Assembly (NCBI GenBank): GCA_031291295.1
Contig: JARLJI010000255.1
Coordinates: 1-56,849 of the forward strand
Length of the DNA: 56,849 bases
Source: Rhodoferax sp.
Lineage (GTDB): Bacteria > Pseudomonadota > Gammaproteobacteria > Burkholderiales > Burkholderiaceae_C
Direction of reading: 5' to 3'
Shown here: positions 17,629 to 26,705 of the stretch, piece after piece
Position numbering within the stretch: position 1 is the first letter of the stretch
Layout: the number at the start of each line of letters is the position of its first letter
Position numbers and translations under genes: made by a program
Notes under the pieces: model-generated
What the model was told of the DNA's origin: nothing
What the model saw: the letters and a program-made list of their open reading frames with translations, nothing else
Databases searched by the model: none

Positions 17629-17632
<4 letters not shown>
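16832..17632 (+). CDS. livG: Branched-chain-type ABC transporter ATP-binding protein LivG
   Basis: Cytoplasmic ATPase of 266 aa from the ATG at 16832. Walker A GPNGAGKTT, intact signature LSYGEQRKLELARAL, Walker B LLLLDEP, H-loop EHDM. The NIRLFKDMSLLENVMVGFH segment is typical of LivG. This separate, canonical subunit contrasts with the fused, degenerate ATPase of importer 1. The stop overlaps the livF start (ATGA at 17629-17632). Confidence 0.94.
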
Positions 17633-18384
<752 letters not shown>

Positions 18385-19182
18385 CTATCGGGCGCATTCC
18401 AGCACGGCGTAGGCGTCGTGCGCGTGGATCGACTCGTAGTTCGTGACCTCGACCCGGTAGCTGCCGATGCGCGCGTCGGCGTCCAGCGCCAGCGCCACGT
18501 CGCGGATCAGGTCTTCGACAAATTTCGGATTCGCATAGGCGCGCTCGGTCACCCACTTTTCGTCGGGCCGCTTGAGCAGGCCCCAGAGCTCGCTCGAGGC
18601 GTTGTCTTCGGCAAAGCGCACCAACTCAACCCAGTCGATGGCGTTGCGGCCGGGCTCGCGCAATTGCACCTGCATGGCAATGTGCGAGCGCTGGTTGTGC
18701 GCGCCGTCGTCCGACACTTCCTTGGAACACGGGCACAGCGACTTCACCGGCACGGTGGCCTGCATGGTGATGCGCGTGGCTCCGCCCTCTCGCTGCGCGA
18801 CCCAGCGGCCGTCGTATTCCATCAGGCTCTCGATGCGACTAACCGGTGCGGCCTTGCGGATGAAGAACGGAAAACTCACCTCGATCCGGCCACCGCCCGC
18901 TTCCAGCCTTTGCAGCATGCTCTCAATTTCAGAGCATAGCGATTCGGCCGTGAGCGGGGTTTGCAGCGCGTCGAGCCAGGCGATCAGGCGCGACATGTGG
19001 GCGCCCTTTTGCTCCGCACTCAAGGCCACGTCCAGCGTCCAGGTGCCGACCGTGGCCTGTGCCTTGCCGCCGACCACCACACTCAAGGGATAGCGCAGCG
19101 ACTTGACGCCCACGCGCGCAATCGGCAACTGACGCACATCGCGCCGCGACTGCACGTCGGGCATCGCCACGGGATTCGTCAT
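18385..19182 (-). CDS. folE2: GTP cyclohydrolase FolE2 (type IB)
   Basis: Converts GTP to 7,8-dihydroneopterin triphosphate, the first step of folate synthesis, using the zinc-independent IB fold. The 265-aa protein shows the FolE2 segments [25 protein letters not shown] and the metal-site loop [19 protein letters not shown] with its cysteine. FolE2 often replaces FolE1 under zinc limitation; a ZIP transporter lies 11 kb away but is not linked. The start overlaps the dxs stop (19179-19182). Two repeat cores lie in or at the gene (18919-18935, 19183-19199). Confidence 0.93.
   Translation of the reverse strand: MTNPVAMPDVQSRRDVRQLPIARVGVKSLRYPLSVVVGGKAQATVGTWTLDVALSAEQKGAHMSRLIAWLDALQTPLTAESLCSEIESMLQRLEAGGGRIEVSFPFFIRKAAPVSRIESLMEYDGRWVAQREGGATRITMQATVPVKSLCPCSKEVSDDGAHNQRSHIAMQVQLREPGRNAIDWVELVRFAEDNASSELWGLLKRPDEKWVTERAYANPKFVEDLIRDVALALDADARIGSYRVEVTNYESIHAHDAYAVLECAR
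18919..18935. repeat. 17-nt repeat core in folE2
   Basis: GCTCTCAATTTCAGAGC, a near-perfect palindrome in the GCTC-type variant of the core, inside folE2. Confidence 0.5.
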
Positions 19183-21089
19183 GCTACTGATTTCAGAGCA
19201 GGTCGTGCAGACGCCACAAGGTCCGGGAAGCGATTGGTTATGGAACTTTCAATACCGGCGGCATCCAGTCCCTGCAGCGCCATGAGCTTGACCGGGTCGC
19301 CATGCTCGATGAACTTGTCGGGCAAGCCCAGCTGCAGCACGGGCTTGAGCACGCCGGCCGCGTTCAAAGCCTCGGTGACGGCACTGCCGGCGCCGCCCAT
19401 GATGGCGCCGTCTTCCAGCGTGACCAGCGCCCCGTGCCCGGCCGCCACCTGCAGCAGCAACTCGGTGTCGAGCGGCTTGGCCCAGCGCATGTTGACCACC
19501 GTGGCATTGAGCTTGTCGGCCACTTGCAGCGCCGGGTACAGGAGCGTGCCGAAGACCAGGATGGCGATGCCCTTGCACGCGTCCGCCGGATGGCCGGTGG
19601 CGATGCGGCGGATTTCACCCTTGCCGAACGGCAGCGTCTGCAGCCCCGCTTCGGTTGCGACGCCGGCACCGGCGCCGCGCGGGTAGCGCACCGCCACCGG
19701 GTGGTCCTGCTCGAACGCCGTACTCAAGAGTTTGCGGCATTCGTTCTCGTCGGCCGGGCAGGCCACACTCATGTTCGGAATACAGCGCAGGAACGCGATG
19801 TCGTAGGCGCCCGCATGGGTCGCGCCATCGGCGCCCACGATGCCGGCGCGGTCCAGCGCAAACACCACCGGCAGGTTCTGGATCGCCACGTCATGGATCA
19901 GCTGGTCGTAGCCGCGCTGCAAAAAGGTAGAGTAAATCGCCAGCACCGGCTTGAGGCCCTCGCAGGCGAGGCCAGCGGCGAACGTCACCGAATGCTGCTC
20001 GGCAATGCCCACGTCGTAGTAGCGGCCAGGAAAGCGCTTTTCAAACTCGACCAGGCCCGAGCCTTCGCGCATGGCGGGCGTGATGCCGACCAGCCGCCGG
20101 TCCTGTTCGGCCATGTCGCACAGCCACTGGCCGAACACCTGGGTGAAGGTTTGCCGGGCCGGCGTGCTGGACTTTTGCAGCCCGACCGCCGGGTCGAACT
20201 TGCCCGGCCCGTGGTAGGCCACCGGATCGGCCTCGGCCAGCTTGTAGCCCTGGCCTTTCCTGGTGATCACATGCAGGAACTGCGGCCCCTTCAAATGCTT
20301 GATGTTCTCCAGCGTGGGAATCAGCGAGTCCAGGTCGTGCCCGTCGATCGGGCCGATGTAGTTGAAGCCGAACTGCTCGAACAGCGTGGCCGGCAACACC
20401 ATGCCCTTGGCATGCTGCTCCAGCCGTTTGGCCAGCTCGAACAGCGGCGGCGCGGCGCGCAGCACCTGCTTGCCCACGTTCTTGGCGGCATCGTAAAGAT
20501 GCCCGCTCATCAGCTGCGCCAGGTAGCGGTTCAGCGCGCCGACCGGCGGGCTGATGCTCATGTCGTTGTCGTTCTGGATCACCAGCAGGTTGCCGTCCGC
20601 CACGCCCGCGTTGTTGAGCGCCTCGAACGCCATGCCGGCGCTCATGGCGCCGTCGCCGATGATCGCCACCGCATGGCGGTCTTCGCCCTTCTGCTTGGCC
20701 GCCAGCGCCATGCCCAGCGCCGCCGAGATCGAGGTGCTGGAATGCGCCGTGCCGAAGGTGTCGTACTCGCTCTCGGCGCGCTGCGGAAAGCCCGACAGGC
20801 CGCCGAGCTGGCGCAGCGAGCTCATGCGCTCGCGCCGCCCGGTCAGGATCTTGTGCGGGTAGGTCTGGTGGCCCACGTCCCACACCAGCCGGTCGTACGG
20901 GGTGTTGAACACGTAGTGCAGCGCCACCGTGAGTTCGACCGTGCCGAGGTTGGAGCTGAGGTGCCCGCCCGTTTTGGACACGCTGTCGAGCACGTAGGCG
21001 CGCAGTTCGTCGGCCAGCGCGCGCAGTTGCGTGCGCGGCAGCCGGCGCAGGTCGGCCGGGTCGTTGATTGTTTCAAGCAGCGAAGTCAT
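19179..21089 (-). CDS. dxs: 1-deoxy-D-xylulose-5-phosphate synthase Dxs
   Basis: First enzyme of the MEP isoprenoid pathway, joining pyruvate and glyceraldehyde 3-phosphate with thiamine diphosphate. It is 636 aa, standard length. Evidence: [55 protein letters not shown] with the ThDP motif, and [15 protein letters not shown] in the pyrimidine domain. The last six residues (ALKSVA) are encoded by a 17-nt repeat core that also abuts the folE2 start. It lies directly after ispA in an isoprenoid operon. Confidence 0.96.
   Translation of the reverse strand: MTSLLETINDPADLRRLPRTQLRALADELRAYVLDSVSKTGGHLSSNLGTVELTVALHYVFNTPYDRLVWDVGHQTYPHKILTGRRERMSSLRQLGGLSGFPQRAESEYDTFGTAHSSTSISAALGMALAAKQKGEDRHAVAIIGDGAMSAGMAFEALNNAGVADGNLLVIQNDNDMSISPPVGALNRYLAQLMSGHLYDAAKNVGKQVLRAAPPLFELAKRLEQHAKGMVLPATLFEQFGFNYIGPIDGHDLDSLIPTLENIKHLKGPQFLHVITRKGQGYKLAEADPVAYHGPGKFDPAVGLQKSSTPARQTFTQVFGQWLCDMAEQDRRLVGITPAMREGSGLVEFEKRFPGRYYDVGIAEQHSVTFAAGLACEGLKPVLAIYSTFLQRGYDQLIHDVAIQNLPVVFALDRAGIVGADGATHAGAYDIAFLRCIPNMSVACPADENECRKLLSTAFEQDHPVAVRYPRGAGAGVATEAGLQTLPFGKGEIRRIATGHPADACKGIAILVFGTLLYPALQVADKLNATVVNMRWAKPLDTELLLQVAAGHGALVTLEDGAIMGGAGSAVTEALNAAGVLKPVLQLGLPDKFIEHGDPVKLMALQGLDAAGIESSITNRFPDLVASARPALKSVA
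19183..19199. repeat. 17-nt repeat core at the dxs/folE2 junction
   Basis: GCTACTGATTTCAGAGC encodes the last residues of Dxs (ALKSVA) and ends exactly at the folE2 start codon. Confidence 0.55.
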
Positions 21090-21092
21090 TGT

Positions 21093-22037
21093 TCAGTTGT
21101 TCCTGTTCACCACCATATCGGCCAGCGCGCGCAGTGCCTGCGTGCGCTCCCGGCCTGCGGCGTCGAGTCCGCTGGCATCCAACGCGGCCAGCGCCTGCTC
21201 CAAGAGCGCCTGCGCATAGGTGCGCGAGTGCTCCAGCCCGAGCAGCGACACATAGGTCGGCTTGTCCTGGGCCGCGTCCTTGCCGGCCGTCTTGCCCAGC
21301 GTGGCCGAATCGGCCGTGACGTCCAGGATGTCGTCCACCACCTGGAACGCCAGCCCGATCGCGGCACCATACTCGCCCAGCGCCACGGTGGCAGCCGCCG
21401 AGGCGACACCGCAAGCGGCGCCCATCAGCACACTGCCCTGCAGCAAGGCACCGGTTTTCAGGCGGTGCATCTCGCGCAGCTGCGCCTCGCTCAACGCCAG
21501 GCCCACGCTGGCCAGGTCGATCGCCTGTCCGCCGGCCATGCCATGGTGTCCTGCCGAGCGGGCCAGCAGGCGGCACAGGGCCGCCTGCACCACGGGGCTG
21601 ACCGTGCCATCGTCCGGCGTGAGCAGCTCGAAAGCCAGCGCCTGCAGCGCATCGCCCGCGAGCAGGGCGCGAGCCTCGCCAAACTGGACGTGTACCGTCG
21701 GCTTGCCGCGGCGCAGCACATCGTTGTCCATGCACGGCAGGTCATCGTGCACCAGCGAATAGGCATGAATCAGTTCTACCGCACAGGCGGCCCGCAGCGC
21801 CGCGCCGGCGTGGCCGCCCACGGCCTCGCAAGCCGCCAGCACCAGCAGCGGGCGCAGGCGTTTGCCGCCGTCCAGCACCGCGTAGCGCATCGCGTCTCCC
21901 AGTCCGGCCGGCGCATCGGCAGCCACCCAGTTGGAGAGGGCCTGCTCGACCGTCTCCAGGTGCGCGCTGCTCCATGCGCGCAGGTCAAAGCCTGACGCGC
22001 CCTGGCTGTGCACCACCGCCTTCACTCTTGTGTCCAT
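21093..22037 (-). CDS. ispA: Polyprenyl (geranyl/farnesyl) diphosphate synthase IspA
   Basis: Condenses IPP with DMAPP/GPP to farnesyl diphosphate. The 314-aa protein has the first Asp-rich motif DDLPCMDND, the second [16 protein letters not shown] at the substrate site, and [19 protein letters not shown]. The start overlaps the 3' end of xseB by 16 nt, and dxs begins 3 nt after its stop: the common xseB-ispA-dxs operon. Confidence 0.95.
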   Translation of the reverse strand: MDTRVKAVVHSQGASGFDLRAWSSAHLETVEQALSNWVAADAPAGLGDAMRYAVLDGGKRLRPLLVLAACEAVGGHAGAALRAACAVELIHAYSLVHDDLPCMDNDVLRRGKPTVHVQFGEARALLAGDALQALAFELLTPDDGTVSPVVQAALCRLLARSAGHHGMAGGQAIDLASVGLALSEAQLREMHRLKTGALLQGSVLMGAACGVASAAATVALGEYGAAIGLAFQVVDDILDVTADSATLGKTAGKDAAQDKPTYVSLLGLEHSRTYAQALLEQALAALDASGLDAAGRERTQALRALADMVVNRNN

Positions 22038-22264
22038 GGCTTGAGCACGCCGTCGTCGAGCACCTTGATCTGGTTTTCGACCGCTTCCAGCTTGTCGCGG
22101 CAGAACTTCAGCAACTCGGCTCCGCGCTGGTAGCCGCTGAGCAACTGCTCCAGCGGCATCTTGCCCGATTCGAGCTGGCCCACGAGCTGTTCGAGTTCTT
22201 CCAGCGCCGCTTCATAGCTGGCGGGTGGAGCGGGTGTCTTCGTCTGGGCAGGGGCCTTGGGCAT
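22022..22264 (-). CDS. xseB: Exodeoxyribonuclease VII small subunit XseB
   Basis: Small regulatory subunit of exonuclease VII, 80 aa from the ATG at 22264. [27 protein letters not shown] is the conserved helical hairpin of the family, followed by [16 protein letters not shown] longer in-frame start at 22342 adds a basic stretch not typical of XseB. First gene of the xseB-ispA-dxs-folE2 operon. The large subunit XseA is not in the window. Confidence 0.93.
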   Translation of the reverse strand: MPKAPAQTKTPAPPASYEAALEELEQLVGQLESGKMPLEQLLSGYQRGAELLKFCRDKLEAVENQIKVLDDGVLKPWTQE

Positions 22265-22476
22265 GGGGTTTTTACGGATCGAAAACCCCGATTTTAGGCG
22301 TTGGGGCCAGGAACGCCCCGCCAGCGCCCCTGCGGGGTACAATCAAAGGCTCCTTTTCTGGGGGTTCCGAGCCCCTTTTCCGGCGCTGCCGGCCCACCCT
22401 TCCCGCGTTTCTCTCCCCGGATTGAGCGCCTACCCTTCTGCCCCTTCATAGGGGGAGTCTCTAGGTCAGGTCAAGC
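22265..22476. other. Divergent intergenic region xseB / Rieske gene
   Basis: A 212-nt gap between two divergent genes, rich in C and T runs on the plus strand. It must hold both promoters. I see no confident promoter hexamers or operator. Confidence 0.5.
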
Positions 22477-23637
22477 ATGTCTGATTTAAGTCTTCAACTG
22501 CAGCAGGCCGCAAGCCAACTACCAGTTTCAAGCTACTTTGACGAGGCGCTGTACCAGCGCGAGCAAAGCACCATCTTTCAGCCCGGGCCCCGCTATGTGG
22601 GGCATCAGTGCGCCGTGCCCCAGGTGGGCGACTACCACGCCCTGCCCGCCGAGGGCGAAGGCCGCGCCCTGGTGCGCACGCCGCAGGGGGTGTCGCTGAT
22701 CTCCAACGTCTGCCGGCACCGCCAGGCCCTGATCCTCAAGGGCCGCGGCTCGCTGCAGGCCAACCAGCCGGGCAGCTCGGGCGGCAACATCGTGTGCCCG
22801 CTGCACCGCTGGACCTACAGCGGCGGGGGCCCCGGCCAGGCCAGCCCGGCCGGCACCCTGCTGGGCGCACCGCACTTTGCCCAGGATCCCTGCCTGAGCC
22901 TGAACAACTACCCGCTGCAGGAATGGAACGGTCTGCTGTTCGAGGCCAACGGCCGGGACGTGGCCGCGGATCTGGCCCACATGGGCCCGCTCGCCGCGCT
23001 CGACTTCTCGGGCCACGTGCTGGACCGGGTCGAGCTGCACGAATGCAACTACAACTGGAAGACCTTCATCGAGGTCTACCTGGAGGACTACCACGTCGGC
23101 CCGTTCCACCCGGGCCTGGGCCAGTTCGTGAGCTGCGAAGACCTGCGCTGGGAGTTCAAGGACGCCTACTCGGTGCAGACCGTGGGCGTGGCGAACCGGC
23201 TCGGCAAGGCGGGCAGCCCGGTGTACGAGCGCTGGCAGCAGGCGCTGCTGCAATACCGCAACGGCCAGCCACCGCGCTACGGCGCGATCTGGCTGTCCTA
23301 CTATCCGCACATCATGGTGGAGTGGTACCCGCACGTGCTCACGGTGTCCACCCTGTACCCGATGGGTCCGCAGAAAACCATGAACATGGTGGAGTTCTTC
23401 TACCCCGAGGAAATCGCCGCGTTCGAGCGCGAATTTGTCGAGTCGCAGCAGGCCGCCTACATGGAAACCTGCGTGGAAGACGACGAAATCGCGCTGCGCA
23501 TGGACGCGGGCCGCAAGGCCCTGATGCAGCGCGGCGACAACGAGGCCGGCCCCTATCAGAGCCCGATGGAAGACGGCATGCAGCACTTCCACGAGTGGTA
23601 CCGCCGCACGATGCGCCGCGCCCCCGTGCAAGCCTGA
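22477..23637 (+). CDS. Rieske non-haem iron aromatic-ring-hydroxylating-type oxygenase, alpha subunit family
   Basis: A 386-aa oxygenase component. The Rieske 2Fe-2S ligands lie in CRH (about residue 79) and CPLHRW (about 108). The mononuclear iron site follows: NWKTFIEVYLEDYHVGPFHPGL supplies two His and the bridging acidic residue, and ETCVEDDEIALRMDAGR provides a C-terminal acidic candidate. Electron-transfer partners and a beta subunit are not adjacent. Substrate unknown; aromatic acid, choline-like or other small substrates are possible for this family. Confidence 0.87.
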   Translation: MSDLSLQLQQAASQLPVSSYFDEALYQREQSTIFQPGPRYVGHQCAVPQVGDYHALPAEGEGRALVRTPQGVSLISNVCRHRQALILKGRGSLQANQPGSSGGNIVCPLHRWTYSGGGPGQASPAGTLLGAPHFAQDPCLSLNNYPLQEWNGLLFEANGRDVAADLAHMGPLAALDFSGHVLDRVELHECNYNWKTFIEVYLEDYHVGPFHPGLGQFVSCEDLRWEFKDAYSVQTVGVANRLGKAGSPVYERWQQALLQYRNGQPPRYGAIWLSYYPHIMVEWYPHVLTVSTLYPMGPQKTMNMVEFFYPEEIAAFEREFVESQQAAYMETCVEDDEIALRMDAGRKALMQRGDNEAGPYQSPMEDGMQHFHEWYRRTMRRAPVQA

Positions 23638-23656
23638 CCTCACACGCCGGAGCCCG

Positions 23657-24535
23657 ATGCAAGCCCTGTGGATGCTCCTTGCCTCGCTGCTTTTCGCGAC
23701 CATGGGGGTGTGCGTCAAGTTCGCCTCCAGCACCTTCAACAGCGCCGAGCTGATTTTTTACCGCGGCCTGATCGGCGTCGTCTTCCTGTGGGCGCTGGCC
23801 CGCACGCGCGGCATCAGCCTGGCCACGCGCTTCCCCGGCATGCATGCCTGGCGCAGCCTGATCGGCGTGATGTCGCTGGGCGGCTGGTTTTACGCCCTGG
23901 CCCACCTGCCGCTGGCCACCGCCATGACGCTCAACTACATGAGCAGCGTCTGGATCGCCGCGTTCCTGGTGGGCGGCTCGCTGCTGCTGGGCCGGTCCCA
24001 GAAACAGGGGCCCCTGGTGCTGACCGTGATGCTCGGCTTCGTCGGCGTGGTCCTGATGCTGCGCCCCACCATCGACCACCACCAGGCCTTCGCGGGCCTG
24101 CTGGGACTGCTTTCGGGCATGAGTGCCGCCTTTGCCTACATGCAGGTGATGGCGCTGTCGCGCCTGGGCGAGCCCGAGACGCGCGTGGTGTTCTACTTTT
24201 CCGTGGGCTCGGTCGTGGCGGGCGCGGCCGGCATGACGGTGAGCGGCATCTCGCCCTGGACCTGGCCTTCCGCGCTGTGGCTGATCCCGGTCGGCCTGCT
24301 GGCCTCGCTGGGCCAGTTGTGCATGACCCGTGCGTATAGCCATGGCGCCACGCTGGTGGTGGCGAATTTGCAATACTCGGGCATTGTGTTTGCCGCGATT
24401 TACAGCGTGACCCTGTTTGGCGATGCCATCCCGCTCATGGGCTGGGTGGGCATGGGCCTGATCGTGGTCAGCGGCATTGCCGCCACGGTGCTGCGCGAGC
24501 ACGCCGTCCCCCACGCCCCCGCCGAGGAACATTGA
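23657..24535 (+). CDS. DMT-superfamily (EamA) transporter
   Basis: A 292-aa inner-membrane protein with about ten hydrophobic segments in two EamA repeats (about 1-135 and 145-285). ASSTFNSAELIFYRGLIG and the LPLATAMTLNYMSSVWIA segment are typical. It likely exports or imports metabolites; the substrate cannot be predicted. It lies 19 nt after the Rieske gene and one base before the sulfurtransferase, suggesting one transcript. Confidence 0.88.
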   Translation: MQALWMLLASLLFATMGVCVKFASSTFNSAELIFYRGLIGVVFLWALARTRGISLATRFPGMHAWRSLIGVMSLGGWFYALAHLPLATAMTLNYMSSVWIAAFLVGGSLLLGRSQKQGPLVLTVMLGFVGVVLMLRPTIDHHQAFAGLLGLLSGMSAAFAYMQVMALSRLGEPETRVVFYFSVGSVVAGAAGMTVSGISPWTWPSALWLIPVGLLASLGQLCMTRAYSHGATLVVANLQYSGIVFAAIYSVTLFGDAIPLMGWVGMGLIVVSGIAATVLREHAVPHAPAEEH

Positions 24536-24536
24536 A

Positions 24537-25424
24537 ATGTACACCACCCTGATCTCCGCCGAACAATTGCAAGCCTTGACGCAAGGCGGCCAGCCGCTGA
24601 TGGTGTTCGACTGCAGCTTTGAGCTGATGCAGCCCACGGTGGGCGAGCAGCAATACCGCGAGGCGCACATTCCCGGCGCGGTCTATGCCCATCTGGACAC
24701 CGCGCTGAGCGCCCACGGCCTGCCAGATGCCAGCGGCAAATTCCAGGTGCCGCCGGACGCGGCCTCGGGCGGGCGGCATCCGCTGCCCGCGCGCGAAAAA
24801 TTTTCCCTCTGGCTCAGCAGCGTGGGCTTTGCCAACGACATGCAGGCCGTGGTCTACGACCGCCAGGGCGCCAACTACTGCGGCCGCCTGTGGTGGATGC
24901 TGAAGTGGGCCGGCCACGAGAACGTGGCGGTGCTCGACGGCGGCCTGCAAGCCTGGCAAGCCGCTGGCGGCGCCACGACCAGCGGCGAGGAGCCTTCGCA
25001 CTTTCAGTCAAATTTCGAGCTGGCCCCCGCCAGGTCTACGCTTGTAGCTACAAAAACAGTAGCAGACCAGCTGGGCCGACCGACCCAGACCCTCATCGAC
25101 GCGCGCGGCGCCCCGCGCTTTCGCGGCGAGGTGGAACCGCTCGACCCGGTGGCCGGCCACATCCCCGGCGCGCTGAACCGCCCGTTCAACCAGAACATCG
25201 GGGCCGACGGCAAGTTCAAACCGGCGGCGCAGCTCAAGGCCGAATTCGAGGCCCTGCTGGCCGGCCGCGACCCGGCCACGGTGGTGCACCACTGCGGCAG
25301 CGGCGTCAGCGCCGTGCCCAACATCATCGCGATGGAAGTTGCCGGCCTGGGCCGCGCGGCGCTGTACGCCGGCAGCTGGAGCGAGTGGAGCAACACGCCG
25401 GGCCTGCCCTGCGCGCAGGGCTGA
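24537..25424 (+). CDS. sseA: 3-mercaptopyruvate/thiosulfate sulfurtransferase (two rhodanese domains)
   Basis: A 295-aa protein of two rhodanese domains. Domain 1 (about 5-140) is inactive-type (YREAHIPGAVYAHLD). Domain 2 (about 165-290) carries the catalytic cysteine in HHCGSGVSAV, closer to the mercaptopyruvate-type CGSGVT loop than to the thiosulfate-type CRKGVT. The start is the ATG at 24537; an in-frame GTG upstream would run into the transporter. The inter-domain linker (LAPARSTLVATKTVADQ) is encoded by a repeat copy (25016-25063). Confidence 0.9.
   Translation: MYTTLISAEQLQALTQGGQPLMVFDCSFELMQPTVGEQQYREAHIPGAVYAHLDTALSAHGLPDASGKFQVPPDAASGGRHPLPAREKFSLWLSSVGFANDMQAVVYDRQGANYCGRLWWMLKWAGHENVAVLDGGLQAWQAAGGATTSGEEPSHFQSNFELAPARSTLVATKTVADQLGRPTQTLIDARGAPRFRGEVEPLDPVAGHIPGALNRPFNQNIGADGKFKPAAQLKAEFEALLAGRDPATVVHHCGSGVSAVPNIIAMEVAGLGRAALYAGSWSEWSNTPGLPCAQG
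25016..25063 (-). repeat. Interspersed repeat (17-nt core plus tail), copy in sseA
   Basis: Core GCTACAAAAACAGTAGC at 25047-25063 with the tail extending to about 25016 (minus-strand orientation). The tail shares the GACC...GGGCCAG pattern with the copy at 31155. It lies in frame in the linker between the two rhodanese domains. Confidence 0.65.
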
Positions 25425-25458
25425 GGCGCCGGGCGCCTCACCTCATGAGGCCATCAGC

Positions 25459-26280
25459 TCACCCGGCCGGCTCGTCGGCGAAATCGCGGTCCGGGTTGTT
25501 CGGGTTGCCCAGCTTCCAGTAACCGCGCGCCACCACGCTGCGGGCTTGCACGCCGCGCTCCTTGACCCAGAAATCGCGGATGCGGCGCATCGCCGTCGAT
25601 TCGCAGCCCACGTAGATCCGGCCCGGACCGGGCGGCAAGACTGGCAGTGCGCGCAGTGCGGCTTCCAGTGCCCGGCCCGCCGCGGCCGGGTCGGCATGGC
25701 GCACCAGCCATTGCACGTCCACGCTGGCGGGGCTGTGCAGCTCGCGCGTTTCGCCGCTGCCCTGCATTTCGACAAACACCAGTGCCCTGGCCCGCGCGGG
25801 CAGCTCCGCCAGGATCGTCTCGATCGCCGGCAGCGCGGTATCGTCGCCGGCCAGCACAAACCAGTCGGCCTCAAGGTCGATCTTGTAGCCCGGCGCCGGG
25901 CCCATCAGCACCAGGCGGTCGCCCACCTGCGCGCGCGAGGCCCAGCGGCCGGCCGGCCCGTAGGCGTGCAGCACGAAGTCCACGTCCAGCAGCATCGCCT
26001 TCGCATCAAAACGGCGCGGCGTGTAGGTGCGCATCAGGCTGGAACGCGGGCCGTCGGGCTCGGGCATGGGCGCCTCGTGCTGGCCTTCATCGGGCACAGT
26101 CAGCTTGAGGTGCCCGGCCGGCCCGCGCCATTCAAAACCCGCCAGATCAGGCCCGCCAAACGTGATGCGCGCCATGTGCGGGCTGAGCGGCTGGATGCGT
26201 TGGACCTCGATACGGCGCGGCGTCGGACGCGGGCGCGGCGGTCTGGCGTCGGCCGAAGGGGCGGGTTGGGGTGTATTCAT
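25459..26280 (-). CDS. Siderophore-interacting protein, FAD/NAD(P)H ferric-siderophore reductase (ViuB-type)
   Basis: A 273-aa cytoplasmic flavoprotein that likely reduces ferric siderophore to release iron. The FAD-binding motif RTYTPRRFD lies near residue 88; VLMGPAPGY follows; the C-terminal NAD(P)-domain motifs GDDTALPAIETIL and YVGCESTAMRRIRDFW are present, ending with RGYWKLG. No TonB receptor or siderophore genes are adjacent. Divergent from the His-rich peptide gene. Confidence 0.92.
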   Translation of the reverse strand: MNTPQPAPSADARPPRPRPTPRRIEVQRIQPLSPHMARITFGGPDLAGFEWRGPAGHLKLTVPDEGQHEAPMPEPDGPRSSLMRTYTPRRFDAKAMLLDVDFVLHAYGPAGRWASRAQVGDRLVLMGPAPGYKIDLEADWFVLAGDDTALPAIETILAELPARARALVFVEMQGSGETRELHSPASVDVQWLVRHADPAAAGRALEAALRALPVLPPGPGRIYVGCESTAMRRIRDFWVKERGVQARSVVARGYWKLGNPNNPDRDFADEPAG

Positions 26281-26460
26281 GGCCTGATTATGGGCACATG
26301 CTGAAATTCATCGGCCGGCACCAGCCAGTGCCTACCTTCACCGCAAATTTACATTCACGCCACCGCAACCGTGTCATCCGATCGGGCCGGCGCGCCGTTC
26401 AAGGGATGCGCCGTTCGACGCACGCACCCCTTTGATGCCATCTACCCGGAAGGAACCCTC

Positions 26461-26613
26461 ATGAAAATCAAACACTTGCTTCTCTCCAGCTTCGTCGCCT
26501 TTGCCGGCCTGGCCGCCCTGGCGCCAACCATCGCCTCGGCCGCACCGCGTGGCCATCAGGTGTGCCATTGGGACCATCATCACCACCACCGCGTGTGCCA
26601 CTGGGTGCGCTGA
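26461..26613 (+). CDS. Small exported His-rich peptide with paired VCHW motifs
   Basis: Predicted secreted peptide: 50 aa precursor from the ATG at 26461, with GGAAGGAA upstream. A lysine-led hydrophobic signal sequence ends ASA/AP (about residue 28). The mature part is only about 23 residues and contains five consecutive His flanked by two VCHW motifs (HQVCHW and HRVCHW). The arrangement of two Cys and eight His suggests binding of a transition metal (Ni, Cu, Zn) or a disulfide. Function unknown. A perfect terminator follows. An upstream in-frame start at 26371 lacks a ribosome site and would bury the signal sequence. Confidence 0.7.
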   Translation: MKIKHLLLSSFVAFAGLAALAPTIASAAPRGHQVCHWDHHHHHRVCHWVR

Positions 26614-26643
26614 TCCAGCAGCAGCCCCGTTGCTGCAACCGTC

Positions 26644-26682
26644 AAAGAAGGCCGGCCTCTTTCGAGGCCGGCCTTCTTTTTT
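26644..26682. terminator. Strong bidirectional intrinsic terminator
   Basis: A perfect 16-bp stem (arms 26644-26659 and 26664-26679, loop TTTC) is flanked by A and T tracts, so it can end transcripts of the His-rich peptide gene and of the convergent MmeI-like gene. Confidence 0.92.
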
Positions 26683-26705
26683 ATAGACGGGCGCAGGCAA
26701 CACGC

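Noticed and set aside
19302..21995. 897-codon open frame on the plus strand opposite dxs and ispA
   Set aside because: It is the antisense shadow of two certain genes in high-GC DNA; the product is Arg/His/Gln-rich with no domain.
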